Part shown: one piece after another, positions 34,501 through 42,400 of the stretch
Layout of the letters: each line of letters begins with the position of its first letter
How positions within the stretch are numbered: position 1 is the stretch's first letter
Origin: Stenotrophomonas sp. MYb238
GTDB lineage: Bacteria; Pseudomonadota; Gammaproteobacteria; Xanthomonadales; Xanthomonadaceae
Reading direction: 5' to 3'
Length of the DNA stretch: 64,000 nt
NCBI RefSeq assembly: GCF_009496535.1
Contig: NZ_WIDL01000015.1
Span: 1-64,000, forward strand
Notes under the pieces: model-generated
What the model was told of the DNA's origin: nothing
Database searches by the model: none
What the model saw: the letters and a program-made list of their open reading frames with translations, nothing else
Made by a program: the position numbers and the translations under genes

Positions 34501-36469
34501 GCTGGTGTACTCGGACGAGCGTTACGGCAACCGCGACGTGGAGACCCTGGTGCGCGCGCCGATCCTGGCCGAGGCCAGCATGCCGCGGGTGATGGCACCG
34601 GGCGACCGCAGCACGGTGACGCTGGACGTGCAGAACTTCACCGGCAAGCCCGGCGAGTTCGCGGTGCGCGTGGACGGGGAAGGCCCGCTGGCCATCGGCG
34701 AAACGGCGCGCAGGGTGCAGCTGGCCGCCGACGCCAAGCAGACCCTGAGCTTCCCGCTCGCCGCGCAGGAGGGCTACACCGTGGCCAAGGTGCGGGTGCG
34801 GGTGGACGGCAACGGCTTCAAGGTCGACCGCCGCTACGACCTGCCGGTGCGCGCGGCGTGGCCGCAGGTGCTGCGCTCGCAGACCCGCACGCTCGACCCG
34901 CTGGCGCCCATCACCCTGGACAGCGGCTTCGCCGGCGGGCTGATGGCCGGTTCGGTCAACGCGCGCATGCTGGTCAGCCCGTTGCCGCCGATCCCGTTCG
35001 CCTCGGCGCTGCAGGGGGCGTTGAACTATCCCTACGGCTGCGCCGAGCAGACCACCAGCAAGGGCTACGCCGCGCTGCTGCTGGACCAGGCGACCTCGGC
35101 CATGCTCGGCGCCGACGGCCTGGACGCGAAGGCGCGCCGCGAGCGCATGGAAGGCGCGTTCGGGCGGCTGGCCTCGATGCAGGTGGCCAACGGCAACTTC
35201 TCGATGTGGGGCAACGACGACTACATCAACCCGGCGCTGACCCCGTACATCGCCGAATTCCTGCTCGACGCCAAGGACGCCGGCTTCGCGGTGCCGGACA
35301 ACGTGCTGCAGAAGGCGTTGAACCGGATCAGCGAGGACCTGCTCAGCGGCGGCAACCAGTTCTACGGCCAGGACCGCCGCGACGCGTTGAAGTTCGCCAA
35401 CCAAGCCTATTCGGGCTACGTGCTGGCGCGCGTCAACCGCGCCCCGCTGGGCACGCTGCGCGCGCTGTACGACAACGAGCGCGGCAAGGCCGTCACCGGG
35501 CTGTCGCTGGTGCACCTGGGCGCGGCGCTGTCGCTGCAGGGTGACGGCAAGCGCGGCCAGGCCGCCATCGCCGCCGGCTTCGGCATGGCCGGCAAGGACC
35601 GCCCGGCGTACTTCGGCGACTACGGCAGCCCGCTACGCGACGATGCGTTGATGATCGCGCTGCTGCACGAGCGCGGCCTGGCCAAGCCCGAGTACGACGC
35701 GCGTGCGGTCAGCCTGGGCCGCGAACTGGACGCGCGCCGCAACAGCGGCTGGCTGTGGCTGAGCACGCAGGAGCAGGTGGCGCTGGCGCGGCTGGGCAAG
35801 GCGCTGATGGCCGACCAGAAGAAGCTGGTGTCCGGCGAACTGGCGGTGGGCGAGGCGCGCGAGGCCATCGACGCACGCAAGCTGTTCGCGCGTGTGTTCG
35901 ACGCCGCGCAGCTGGCGCAGGGCGTACGTTTCTCGCCGCAGGGGCAGGCGCCGATGTTCGCCAGCCTGGAAGTGGCCGGCATCCCGCGGCAGGCGCCGGC
36001 GCCGGACAACAGCGTGATCGGCATCGAGCGCGCCTGGTTCACCACCGACGGCAAGCCGTGGACGCCGCGGCCGCTGAAGGAAGGCGAGGCCTTGATCGTG
36101 CGGCTGAGCGTCACCGCCAACACCGCCATGCCCGACGCGCTGCTGACCGACCTGCTGCCGGCCGGCCTGGAGATCGAGAACTTCAACCTCGGCGATGCAA
36201 AGCAGTGGGCCGACGTGGTGGTGGACGGCATCCAGATCAACGACCGTTCCGGTGCGGCCGATGCCAGGCACGAGGAGTTCCGCGACGACCGCTACGTGGC
36301 CGCGTTGAACCTGTCGCGCGGCAGCACCGCGCGGGTGTTCTACCTGGTGCGCGCCGTCACCCCGGGCACCTACACCGTACCGCCGCCGCTGGCCGAGGAC
36401 ATGTACCGCCCCGAGCTGCGCGGCGTCGGGCGTTCCAGCCCGACCACGATCACCGTCGTGCAGCCGTGA
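31550..36469 (+). CDS. Bacterial alpha-2-macroglobulin lipoprotein (thioester type)
   Basis: A 1639-residue lipoprotein (signal ending LALLAGC, Cys at about 24) of the YfhM/bacterial alpha-2-macroglobulin family. It is thought to sit in the periplasm and trap invading proteases. The thioester motif CAEQ is present with Cys at residue 1164 (YPYGCAEQTTSKG). Macroglobulin-like beta domains precede it (RPGETVRVSALLRDNDG) and the C-terminal domain contains NTAMPDALLTDLLPAGLEIEN. The AGGAGG ribosome binding site lies six bases before the ATG at 31550. It is followed by pbpC, the standard partner of this subtype, which repairs peptidoglycan. Confidence 0.95.
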   Translation: MGNRKWKHMRWAAVALATLALLAGCKRNETGQLPGASGEAIQAKRDEVKGFALVRVWPDQKGGDGLSLAVEFSQPLVGTQDFDKLLRFEEKVGTEDSSWSLSDDGKTLRYPYVEAAKDYTLIVSADLLAADGSRLGKEVRQQVFTGELKPAAGFASQGSVLPARESRGLPVVSVNVPEVDVEFLRVGEKNLPTFFSQYQRGGRRGSWELDSDYGEHTPISQLADPVYVNRFVLGGKPNERVLTYLPIQDIKELQQPGLYFAVMKRAGSFEGEYDTAFFTVSDIGLHTRAYKEQLFVHTASLASGAPAKKVELRVLDGKGETVLKGQTDANGNALLNYTLDAAHVLVASSGGDTTMLPFNQPALDLSEFAVAGRQNAWFDVFAWSGRDLYRPGETVRVSALLRDNDGKPVAGPDKGGQPVFLRLKQPDGKVFRETRLQPGAQGYFSFEQAIPVEAPTGRWQVEFRTDPASKEAVQGMTLRIEEFLPERMKLDLDSAQKTLKPGEPLKLQADAAYLYGAPADGNRFTAKLAVAVEQHPVESMPGWFFGDPTVDLPREANDVIDTTLPRDGKLREDIALPEEVGKGTTVAAVVSGSVYETGGRTVTRTLKRVLWPAPALVAVRPLFSDADGADANANARFELMRVDADGKPQPAKGLKVTLVRELRDYHWTFTDNRWDYDFTRRFENKDTRTVDAGATSAKFDFPVEWGEYRVDVFDPATGLTTRYPFRAGWSWNDDNRGLDARPDKVKLALDKTGYKAGDTLKVTLTPPHAGRGVLMVESDHMLYVQDIDAKPGSTFEIPVTQDWERHDVYVTALVFRGGSAPSKITPARAVGVAHVPMDRRDRRVAVGLVAPKQMRPEQPMTVTVSAPELAGKPAHVTVSAVDVGILNITRFPVPDANAHFFAQRRLGVDAYDIYGRVIESFEGNSGKLKFGGDMALQALPQARRPTARVQTVDLFSGPVALDAKGNARIALQVPDFNGTLRVSALVYSDERYGNRDVETLVRAPILAEASMPRVMAPGDRSTVTLDVQNFTGKPGEFAVRVDGEGPLAIGETARRVQLAADAKQTLSFPLAAQEGYTVAKVRVRVDGNGFKVDRRYDLPVRAAWPQVLRSQTRTLDPLAPITLDSGFAGGLMAGSVNARMLVSPLPPIPFASALQGALNYPYGCAEQTTSKGYAALLLDQATSAMLGADGLDAKARRERMEGAFGRLASMQVANGNFSMWGNDDYINPALTPYIAEFLLDAKDAGFAVPDNVLQKALNRISEDLLSGGNQFYGQDRRDALKFANQAYSGYVLARVNRAPLGTLRALYDNERGKAVTGLSLVHLGAALSLQGDGKRGQAAIAAGFGMAGKDRPAYFGDYGSPLRDDALMIALLHERGLAKPEYDARAVSLGRELDARRNSGWLWLSTQEQVALARLGKALMADQKKLVSGELAVGEAREAIDARKLFARVFDAAQLAQGVRFSPQGQAPMFASLEVAGIPRQAPAPDNSVIGIERAWFTTDGKPWTPRPLKEGEALIVRLSVTANTAMPDALLTDLLPAGLEIENFNLGDAKQWADVVVDGIQINDRSGAADARHEEFRDDRYVAALNLSRGSTARVFYLVRAVTPGTYTVPPPLAEDMYRPELRGVGRSSPTTITVVQP

Positions 36470-36477
36470 CGGCCACC

Positions 36478-36505
36478 GCGGGCGCCTGCCGAGACAGGCG
36501 CCCGC
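36478..36505 (+). terminator. Hairpin between the alpha-2-macroglobulin gene and pbpC
   Basis: An 11-base perfect stem (GCGGGCGCCTG at 36478-36488, complement at 36495-36505) with the six-base loop CCGAGA starts nine bases after the stop. No T run follows; it may be an attenuator within the two-gene unit. Confidence 0.5.
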
Positions 36506-36564
36506 GCTGCAACGAATGGACAGCGGATGGCGAGCGGTACATCACGGACACCGGCAGCACAAAG

Positions 36565-36605
36565 CCCCTCTCCCGCCGGGAGAGGGGTCGGGGTGAGGGG
36601 CGGAA
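36565..36605. repeat. Dispersed CCCCTCTCC-type repeat (copy 2)
   Basis: A short copy of the dispersed element: CCCCTCTCCC at 36565-36574 pairs perfectly with 36578-36587 around a three-base loop, followed by TCGGGGTGAGGGGCGG. It lies upstream of pbpC and is read through by longer alternative pbpC frames, which is one reason I reject those starts. Confidence 0.65.
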
Positions 36606-36652
36606 GCAATAGCAATCCCGAAACGAAGTCGAAATCCAGGAGGGTTCTAGGC

Positions 36653-38992
36653 CTGTTCCGCCGCCTCCTGCCCTGGCTGCGCTGGGGCACGGTGGCCATG
36701 CTGTCGCTGCTGCTGGTGCTCGACCTCGCCTTCCCGCCACCGCTTCCGAAATCGCGCGACACCAGCACCCTGGTCGTCGCCGGCGACGGCACGCCGCTGC
36801 GCGCCTTCGCCGACACGCAGGGCGTATGGCGTTACCCGGCTGATGCGAAAACCGTGTCGCCGCTGTACCTGCAGGCATTGCTGACCTACGAGGACCGCTG
36901 GTTCTGGCGCCATCCGGGCATCAATCCGTGGGCGCTGCTGCGCGCCGGCGGGCAGATGCTGGCCGAGCGCCGCATCGTCTCCGGCGGCTCCACCTTGACC
37001 ATGCAGGTGGCGCGCATCCTCGACCCGCACACGCGCACGCCGTGGGGCAAAGTCAAGCAGCTGCTGCGCGCGCTGCAGCTGGAAGCGCACCTGGACAAGG
37101 CGCAGATCCTCGATCTGTACCTGGAACGTGCGCCCTACGGCGGCACCATCGAAGGCGTGGAAGCGGCCAGCTGGGCCTACCTGGGCAAGCCGGCGGCGCG
37201 CCTGTCGCACGCGGAGGCGGCGCTGCTGGCGGTGCTGCCGCAGTCGCCGAGCCGGCTGCGCCCGGACCGCCACCCGGAAGCGGCGCGGCAGGCGCGCGAC
37301 AAGGTGCTGGCGCGCATGGCCGAGCTGGGTGCGTGGTCGGCCGAGGACGTGGCCGACGCGCGCGTGGAGCCGGTGGTGGCGCGCTCGTTGCAGCAGCCGC
37401 TGCACGCCGCGCTGCTGGCGCAGCGGCTACGCAGCGGCCAGCCGCGCGCGGCGCACATCCGGACCACGATCGACAGCGGCCTGCAGCGCACGCTGGAAGA
37501 ACGCGTGGCCGCGTACTTCTCGCAGCTGCCCGAGCGCACCTCCGCCGCGCTGCTGGTGATGGACAACGCCACGCTGGAGGCGCGCGCCTACGTCGGCTCG
37601 GTGGCGTTCGGCGACAAGGCGCGGCTGGGCCACGTGGACATGGTGCAGGCCTGGCGTTCGCCCGGGTCCACGCTCAAGCCGTTCCTGTACGGCATGGCGC
37701 TGGACGACGGCCTGATCCACTCCGAAAGCCTGCTGGTGGATGCGCCGCAGAGCTTCGGTGGCTACCGCCCCGGCAACTTCGATGCCGCGTTCAACGGCCC
37801 AGTGGGGGCGGCCACCGCGCTGCGGCTGTCGCTCAACGTGCCGGCGGTGGACCTGCTCGACCGCGTCGGCCCGTCGCGCTTCGCCGCGCGGCTGGGCAAC
37901 GCCGGCATCAAGCTGCGGTTCCCGCACGGGGTGCAGCCCAACCTGGCGCTGATTCTCGGCGGCACCGGCGCGCGCCTGGAAGACCTGGTCGGCGCCTTCG
38001 CCGCGCTCAACCGCGAGGGCATCGCCGGGCGCGTGCGCTACACCCCGGACGATCCGCGGATCGAGCGCCGGCTGGTGTCGCCGGGCGCGGCGTGGATCGT
38101 GCGCGACATCCTGCAATCCAATCCGCGCCCCGGCTACGGCCTGGGCACCTTCGACACCGGGGGCCGCCCGCCGGTGGCGTGGAAGACCGGCACCAGCTAC
38201 GGCTACCGCGACGCCTGGGCGATCGGCAGCACGCGCCGCTACACGGTCGGCGTGTGGGTGGGGCGACCGGACGGCACGCCGCTGCCCGGCCAGTATGGCG
38301 CGGTCACCGCGCTGCCGCTGATGTTCGAGGTGATCGACAGCCTGCCGCGCCAACCCGGCGACAGCGCCGCGCCGGCGATGCCGGCCAGCGTCGGCGAGGT
38401 GGCGGTGTGCTGGCCGCTGGGCATCGCCGCGGCCGATACGCCGCCGGCCATGTGCCAGCGGCGGCTCGAGGCGCTGGCGTTGGACGCCACCGTGCCGCCG
38501 ACCTTCGCCGAACGCGACGCGCGGTTGTGGCAGTCGGGCCAGGTACGTTTCGAGGTCGATGCGCGCAGCGGCCAGCGGCTGTCGGCCGGCTGCGAGGGCC
38601 ACCCGCAGCGGCAGGCGCGCGAGGTCGCGCGCTGGCCGGCGCTGGCCTCGCCGTGGCTGTCGCAGGCGCAGCGGCAGGCGCAGCGCCTGCCGCCGCTGGC
38701 GCCGGACTGTCCCGACGACGGCCGCGGCAACGACGGCATGCTGCACATCGACGGGCTCACCGACCGCGCCACGCTGGCGCGCGCGCCCGGCGCCACTCAC
38801 GGACCGCGCCTGCAACTGCGCGCGATCGGCAGCGAGGCGACGGTGCAGTGGCTGCTGGACGGGCGCTGGATCGCGCAGACCGAAGGCGCGCGCACCTTCG
38901 TGCGCGACTTCGACGAACCGGGGGAACACAGCCTCACCGCGCTGGCCGCGGACGGCGCCTGGACGCGCATCCGCTTCCGTGTGGCGCCGTGA
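36653..38992 (+). CDS. pbpC: Penicillin-binding protein 1C
   Basis: A bifunctional peptidoglycan glycosyltransferase/transpeptidase of about 779 residues. After an N-terminal membrane anchor (WGTVAMLSLLLVLDLAFPPPLP) come the glycosyltransferase domain with catalytic E80 (LTYEDRWFWRHPG) and GGSTLTMQVAR, the transpeptidase domain with S339 (SPGSTLKP), SLNVPA and KTGTSYG, and the C-terminal PbpC-specific domain. The start is uncertain. A perfect AGGAGG at 36638-36643 points to initiation at CTG 36653, which fits the basic FRRLLPWLRW region. GTG 36593 and ATG 36527 lie in or before the repeat, and ATG 36698 would remove the basic segment. It pairs with the upstream macroglobulin gene. Confidence 0.93.
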   Translation: MFRRLLPWLRWGTVAMLSLLLVLDLAFPPPLPKSRDTSTLVVAGDGTPLRAFADTQGVWRYPADAKTVSPLYLQALLTYEDRWFWRHPGINPWALLRAGGQMLAERRIVSGGSTLTMQVARILDPHTRTPWGKVKQLLRALQLEAHLDKAQILDLYLERAPYGGTIEGVEAASWAYLGKPAARLSHAEAALLAVLPQSPSRLRPDRHPEAARQARDKVLARMAELGAWSAEDVADARVEPVVARSLQQPLHAALLAQRLRSGQPRAAHIRTTIDSGLQRTLEERVAAYFSQLPERTSAALLVMDNATLEARAYVGSVAFGDKARLGHVDMVQAWRSPGSTLKPFLYGMALDDGLIHSESLLVDAPQSFGGYRPGNFDAAFNGPVGAATALRLSLNVPAVDLLDRVGPSRFAARLGNAGIKLRFPHGVQPNLALILGGTGARLEDLVGAFAALNREGIAGRVRYTPDDPRIERRLVSPGAAWIVRDILQSNPRPGYGLGTFDTGGRPPVAWKTGTSYGYRDAWAIGSTRRYTVGVWVGRPDGTPLPGQYGAVTALPLMFEVIDSLPRQPGDSAAPAMPASVGEVAVCWPLGIAAADTPPAMCQRRLEALALDATVPPTFAERDARLWQSGQVRFEVDARSGQRLSAGCEGHPQRQAREVARWPALASPWLSQAQRQAQRLPPLAPDCPDDGRGNDGMLHIDGLTDRATLARAPGATHGPRLQLRAIGSEATVQWLLDGRWIAQTEGARTFVRDFDEPGEHSLTALAADGAWTRIRFRVAP

Positions 38993-39003
38993 ACCTGCAC
39001 AAC

Positions 39004-39083
39004 GTAGGAGCGGCTTCAGCCGCGAAAGGGCTTTCCCATTGGATCTACGGGGAAAGCCTCTTCGCGGCTGAAGCCGCTCCTAC
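39004..39083. repeat. GTAGGAGCG-type repetitive hairpin (copy 1)
   Basis: A perfect 23-base inverted repeat (39004-39026 with 39061-39083; arm begins GTAGGAGCGGCTTCAGCCGC) with an additional inner stem (GGCTTTCCC/GGGAAAGCC). It lies between the convergent pbpC and ferritin-like genes and probably forms a strong hairpin on either strand, acting as a terminator or as a repetitive extragenic palindrome. A related copy lies at 41842. Confidence 0.8.
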
Positions 39084-39112
39084 GGACAGCATCCAGCCGG
39101 CTGCGGGCGTGG

Positions 39113-39688
39113 TTACTCGCCGATCCAGCCGTCGAGCATGTCGGCGAACTCGTCGGCGTGATCCTCTTCCTGCGCCAGGATGTGCTCGAGGATGCGCTTG
39201 GTGGTGGTGTCCTTGTCGCCGACGAAATTGATCATCTCGCGGTAGCTGTCGATGGCGATGCGCTCGGCGATCAGGTTCTCGCGCACCATGTCGCGCAGGT
39301 TGCCGCCTTCCTTGTACTCGGCATGCGAGCGCGCGGTGAGCGTGTCCGGGTTGAAGTCCGGCTCGCCGCCCAGCTGCACGATGCGCTCGGCCAGCATGCC
39401 GGCGTGCGCCTGTTCCTGCTGCGCGTGCTCCAGGAACTCGGCCTTCACCGCGTCGGCGAGCATGCCCTTGGCCATGTAGTAGTGGCGGTAGTAGCGCAGC
39501 ACGCAGACCCACTCGGTGGCCAGCGCGTCGTTGAGCAGCTTGATCACCATCTTGCGGTCGGCGCTGTAGGTCGGCGTGATCGCGCCGTCCTCGATGCTCT
39601 TGCGTGCGTTGGCGCGCAGGGTCTTGCGGTCGGTGATGACCGTCGCCGGGACGGTCATGGCCTTCTTGCTGGCGGGCTGCTTGCTCAT
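39113..39688 (-). CDS. Ferritin-like (bacterioferritin-type) protein
   Basis: A 191-residue four-helix-bundle protein. Iron-site residues are visible in LLNDALATEWVCVLRYYRHYY (Glu in helix 1), EFLEHAQQEQAHAGMLAERI (ExxH, typical diiron spacing), ENLIAERIAIDSYREMI, and ILAQEEDHADEFADML (ExxH in the last helix). These are the diiron ligands of ferritin/bacterioferritin relatives, so iron oxidation and storage or protection against peroxide is expected. The N-terminal 20 residues are Lys/Ala-rich and may bind DNA or be disordered. The start at 39688 follows CAGGAG. Its neighbour is a peroxiredoxin gene on the same strand, a fitting oxidative stress pair. Confidence 0.85.
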   Translation of the reverse strand: MSKQPASKKAMTVPATVITDRKTLRANARKSIEDGAITPTYSADRKMVIKLLNDALATEWVCVLRYYRHYYMAKGMLADAVKAEFLEHAQQEQAHAGMLAERIVQLGGEPDFNPDTLTARSHAEYKEGGNLRDMVRENLIAERIAIDSYREMINFVGDKDTTTKRILEHILAQEEDHADEFADMLDGWIGE

Positions 39689-39719
39689 GGCTGGCGTGCT
39701 CCTGGGTGGAAGGAAATCG

Positions 39720-40202
39720 CTACTCGGGGAGATGGGCGAGCATGTACTCGGCCGAGGACACCTCGAACGTGCCCGGTTCCTCGACATGCACGCCGCGCAC
39801 CGTGCCGTTGTCCACGTACAGCGCGAAGCGGCGGCAACGCATGCCCATGCCCGAACCGCTGGCGTCCATCTCCAGCCCCAGTGCGCGGGTGAAATCGCCG
39901 TTGCCGTCGGACAGCATCTGCAGGCCGTCCGGCACCGACTGCGCCTTGGCCCAGGCCTGCATCACGAACGGGTCGTTCACCGCCATGCAGAACACGTCGA
40001 TGCCGCGGCTGCGGAACTGCTCGAAGTGCTCGACGTAACCGGGCAGGTGGCGTGCCGAACAGGTCGGGGTGAACGCGCCCGGCACCGCGAACAGCACCAC
40101 CTTGCGGCCATCGAACAGCGCCTGCGTGTCGATGGTCTCCAGGCCTTCGCGGATGCGCTTGAGGGTCACTTCCGGAATGCGGTCGCCGACGTGGATGGTC
40201 AT
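39720..40202 (-). CDS. Peroxiredoxin 5-type (redoxin)
   Basis: A 160-residue thiol peroxidase that reduces hydrogen peroxide or alkyl hydroperoxides. The peroxidatic Cys is C48 in VPGAFTPTCSARHLPG, the Prx5 signature. FCMAVNDPFVMQAWAK follows, and the C-terminal half contains GMRCRRFALYVDNG, in which the Cys could be a resolving residue. The ATG at 40202 gives MTIHVGDRIPEVTL, the usual family start. It lies 31 bases upstream of the ferritin-like gene on the same strand. Confidence 0.94.
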   Translation of the reverse strand: MTIHVGDRIPEVTLKRIREGLETIDTQALFDGRKVVLFAVPGAFTPTCSARHLPGYVEHFEQFRSRGIDVFCMAVNDPFVMQAWAKAQSVPDGLQMLSDGNGDFTRALGLEMDASGSGMGMRCRRFALYVDNGTVRGVHVEEPGTFEVSSAEYMLAHLPE

Positions 40203-40355
40203 GAGGTTCTCCAGAGTCTGAATCGAAGTTTAGTGAGCAGGGGCTGACGGTCGCGTCAACGGCTTGAAAGGGCCGCCTTCACGCAGCATTTCCACGGGCA
40301 TGGGAGCCAAGGCGCCATCCCGGCCGCCCGCCCCGCATCCTTGCAGGAGGACATG

Positions 40356-40796
40356 ATGAGCATCGTACGTTACCGCCAGTGGCCGACCCAGTCCGACATC
40401 CGCCATCTGCTTGCCCCGCTGCTGGACGTGCCCGGCGACGCCGCGCCCGCGGGCAACTGGCTGCCGGCCGTGGACATCCGCGAGCAGGAGGCGCAGTTCG
40501 TGCTGCACGCCGACCTGCCGGGCGTGGACCCGGCCTCGATCGAGGTGCAGATGGACAAGGGCGTGCTGTCGATCAAGGGCGAGCGCGCCGCGCCGGCGGC
40601 GGTGGAGGGCGAGCGTTTTTCCCGCAGCGAACGCCGTCACGGCGCGTTCGAGCGCCGTTTCGCGCTGCCTGACAGCGCCGATGCGGAGGGCATCGCCGCC
40701 AGCAGCCGCGACGGCGTGCTGGAGATCCGCATCCCCAAGCGCGCCCAGGCCACACCGCGCCGCATCCAGGTGGCCACCGGCGGCGGCACCGCCTGA
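40356..40796 (+). CDS. Small heat shock protein, Hsp20 family
   Basis: A 146-residue alpha-crystallin-domain chaperone that binds unfolding proteins in the cytoplasm without ATP. The domain covers about residues 38-130: WLPAVDIREQEAQFVLHADLPGV, GVLSIKGER, FERRFALPDSAD, and DGVLEIRIPKR with the typical IPK end. ATG 40356 is preferred to ATG 40353 because the AGGAGG ribosome binding site ends at 40350, leaving a spacing of five. The CbpA gene follows 132 bases downstream on the same strand, a functional chaperone neighbourhood. Confidence 0.93.
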   Translation: MSIVRYRQWPTQSDIRHLLAPLLDVPGDAAPAGNWLPAVDIREQEAQFVLHADLPGVDPASIEVQMDKGVLSIKGERAAPAAVEGERFSRSERRHGAFERRFALPDSADAEGIAASSRDGVLEIRIPKRAQATPRRIQVATGGGTA

Positions 40797-40841
40797 GCGG
40801 CAGCGGCGCAGGCGCCGCACATCGGCACCGCCGTGGCCCGC

Positions 40842-40847
40842 TAGAAT
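40842..40847 (+). promoter_or_regulatory. Candidate -10 element upstream of cbpA
   Basis: CTAGAATGG occurs 82 bases before the cbpA start; TAGAAT is a common -10 form in xanthomonads. It would give a leader of about 75 bases containing a CGCCGCAAGGCGGCGGG-like stem. No clear -35 box. Confidence 0.35.
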
Positions 40848-40928
40848 GGCGCCACGGCCACGGTCGAGCACACATAGGCCCGTTCGCCGCAAGGCGGCGG
40901 GCCCGACTCTTTCCGAAAGGGTGTCTGG

Positions 40929-41828
40929 ATGGAATTCAAGGATTACTACGCGACATTGGGCGTGGAGCCCACGGCCGGCGATGCCGAGATCAAGACCGCC
41001 TACCGGCGGCTGGCGCGCAAGTACCACCCGGACGTGAGCAAGGAGGCCGGCGCCGAGGAGAAGTTCAAGGCGGTCAACGAGGCCTACGAGGCGCTGCGCG
41101 ACCCGGCCAAGCGCCAGGCCTACGACCAGCTGCGCGCGCGTGGCTACCGGCCCGGCGAGGAGTTCCAGGCGCCGCCGGATTTCGGCGGCGGCCAGGGCTT
41201 CGACTTCGAGGAGGTGTTCGGCGGCGCGGGCGCCGGCGGCGGCTTCAGCGATTTCTTCGAGAGCCTGTTCGCGCGCCAGCGTGGCGGCGGCCGCGTGCGC
41301 GGCGGTTTCGAGGGCTTCGGCGGCAGCGCCGGCCCGCAGCCGATGCGCGACACCCGCGCCAAGCTGTCGGTGCCGCTGGAAGCGGCCTACAACGGCGACA
41401 CGCTGCGCATCAACGTCGATGGCCGCCAGCTCGACGTGCGCGTGCCCAAGGGCATCCGCCCGGGGCAGGTGATCCGCCTGGCCGGGCAGGGCAGCGGCGG
41501 CGGCAACCTGATGCTGGAAGTGGAATACGCCGCGCACCCGCAGTTCGAGGTCGACGGCCGCAACATCCTCTACACCCTGCAGGTCACGCCCTGGCAGGCG
41601 GCGCTGGGCACCAGCATCAGCGTGCCAACCCTGGGCGGCGCGGTGGAGTTGAAGGTGCCGGCCGATTCGGACAGCGGCCGCAAGCTGCGCCTGCGCGGCC
41701 GCGGCCTGCCGGGCAAGCCGGACGGCGACCAGATCGTGGAACTGGAAGTGATCGCCCCGGTGGCGACCAACGAGGCCCAGCAGAAGGCCTACCGCGCACT
41801 GGCCAAGGCGTTCGGCGAAAAAATCTGA
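40929..41828 (+). CDS. cbpA: DnaJ-class co-chaperone CbpA
   Basis: A 299-residue J-protein. The J domain occupies residues 1-70 with the HPD motif at 33-35 (KYHPDVSK). A Gly/Phe-rich linker follows ([15 protein letters not shown]), then the two beta-barrel substrate-binding domains of the DnaJ C-terminal type ([37 protein letters not shown]). There is no zinc-finger cluster, which separates CbpA from DnaJ. It stimulates DnaK ATPase and may bind DNA. The ribosome binding region GAAAGGGTG precedes the ATG at 40929. Confidence 0.92.
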   Translation: MEFKDYYATLGVEPTAGDAEIKTAYRRLARKYHPDVSKEAGAEEKFKAVNEAYEALRDPAKRQAYDQLRARGYRPGEEFQAPPDFGGGQGFDFEEVFGGAGAGGGFSDFFESLFARQRGGGRVRGGFEGFGGSAGPQPMRDTRAKLSVPLEAAYNGDTLRINVDGRQLDVRVPKGIRPGQVIRLAGQGSGGGNLMLEVEYAAHPQFEVDGRNILYTLQVTPWQAALGTSISVPTLGGAVELKVPADSDSGRKLRLRGRGLPGKPDGDQIVELEVIAPVATNEAQQKAYRALAKAFGEKI

Positions 41829-41841
41829 AGCATCGGAATCG

Positions 41842-41912
41842 GTAGGAGCGCACCTTGGTGCGCGATGGGGCATTACCGGGAAAGCCCATCGCGCACCAAG
41901 GTGCGCTCCTAC
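41842..41912. repeat. GTAGGAGCG-type repetitive hairpin (copy 2)
   Basis: A perfect 28-base inverted repeat (41842-41869 with 41885-41912; arm starts GTAGGAGCGCACCTTGGTGC) with a 15-base loop. It occupies the gap between the convergent cbpA and response regulator genes, seven bases before the latter's stop codon. It shares its outer end with the hairpin at 39004 but has a different inner sequence. Confidence 0.8.
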
Positions 41913-41918
41913 GCTGTA

Positions 41919-42305
41919 TCAGGCCTCCGGCAGGTCGCCGCCGCCGGCGAACACCCGCGCGATCACCTCGGACAGTTCGTCCTCCGAGAACGGCTTGGTG
42001 ATGTAGGCCTTGGCGCCCTGGCGCATGCCCCACAGGCGGTCGGTGTCCTGGTCCTTGGTGGTCACCAGCACCACCGGGATGTGCGTGGTGCTGGCCTCGC
42101 GCTTGAGCGTGCGCGTGGCCTGGAAGCCGTTGAGGTTGGGCATCACCACGTCCATCAGCACCAGGTCGGGCAGGACCGCCTTGGCGGCCTCCACGCCGGC
42201 GGCGCCGTCGGTGGCGGTGAAGGTTTCATGCCCCAGTTTTTCGACGATGCGCTGGATGCCGAGCAGCTGCGACGGCGAATCGTCCACGATCAGAATGCGC
42301 GCCAC
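41919..42305 (-). CDS. PilH-like single-domain response regulator
   Basis: A 128-residue receiver domain with no output domain. Acidic residues D8-D9 (ILIVDDSP), phospho-acceptor D52 (LVLMDVVMPN) and K104 (AYITKPFSEDEL) are all present. The sequence is close to the PilH twitching-motility regulators of xanthomonads, which modulate the Chp chemotaxis-like control of type IV pili; that link is by similarity, and no pil genes are adjacent here. The start is GTG at 42305, preceded by GGGGAA. Confidence 0.85.
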   Translation of the reverse strand: MARILIVDDSPSQLLGIQRIVEKLGHETFTATDGAAGVEAAKAVLPDLVLMDVVMPNLNGFQATRTLKREASTTHIPVVLVTTKDQDTDRLWGMRQGAKAYITKPFSEDELSEVIARVFAGGGDLPEA

Positions 42306-42400
42306 GTTCTTCCCCAAGATGATGTCGCCGGCGTAGTGTCGGCTTGCCGGCGGCGCGAAGCAACCGCCGCCGCGCCGCGGAACCGTGCGCGGCGCCGCAT

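Noticed and set aside
31520-35515. 1331-codon minus-strand frame antisense to the macroglobulin gene
   Set aside because: No domain, His/Gln/Arg-rich shadow; the plus-strand frame encodes the macroglobulin with an intact CAEQ motif.
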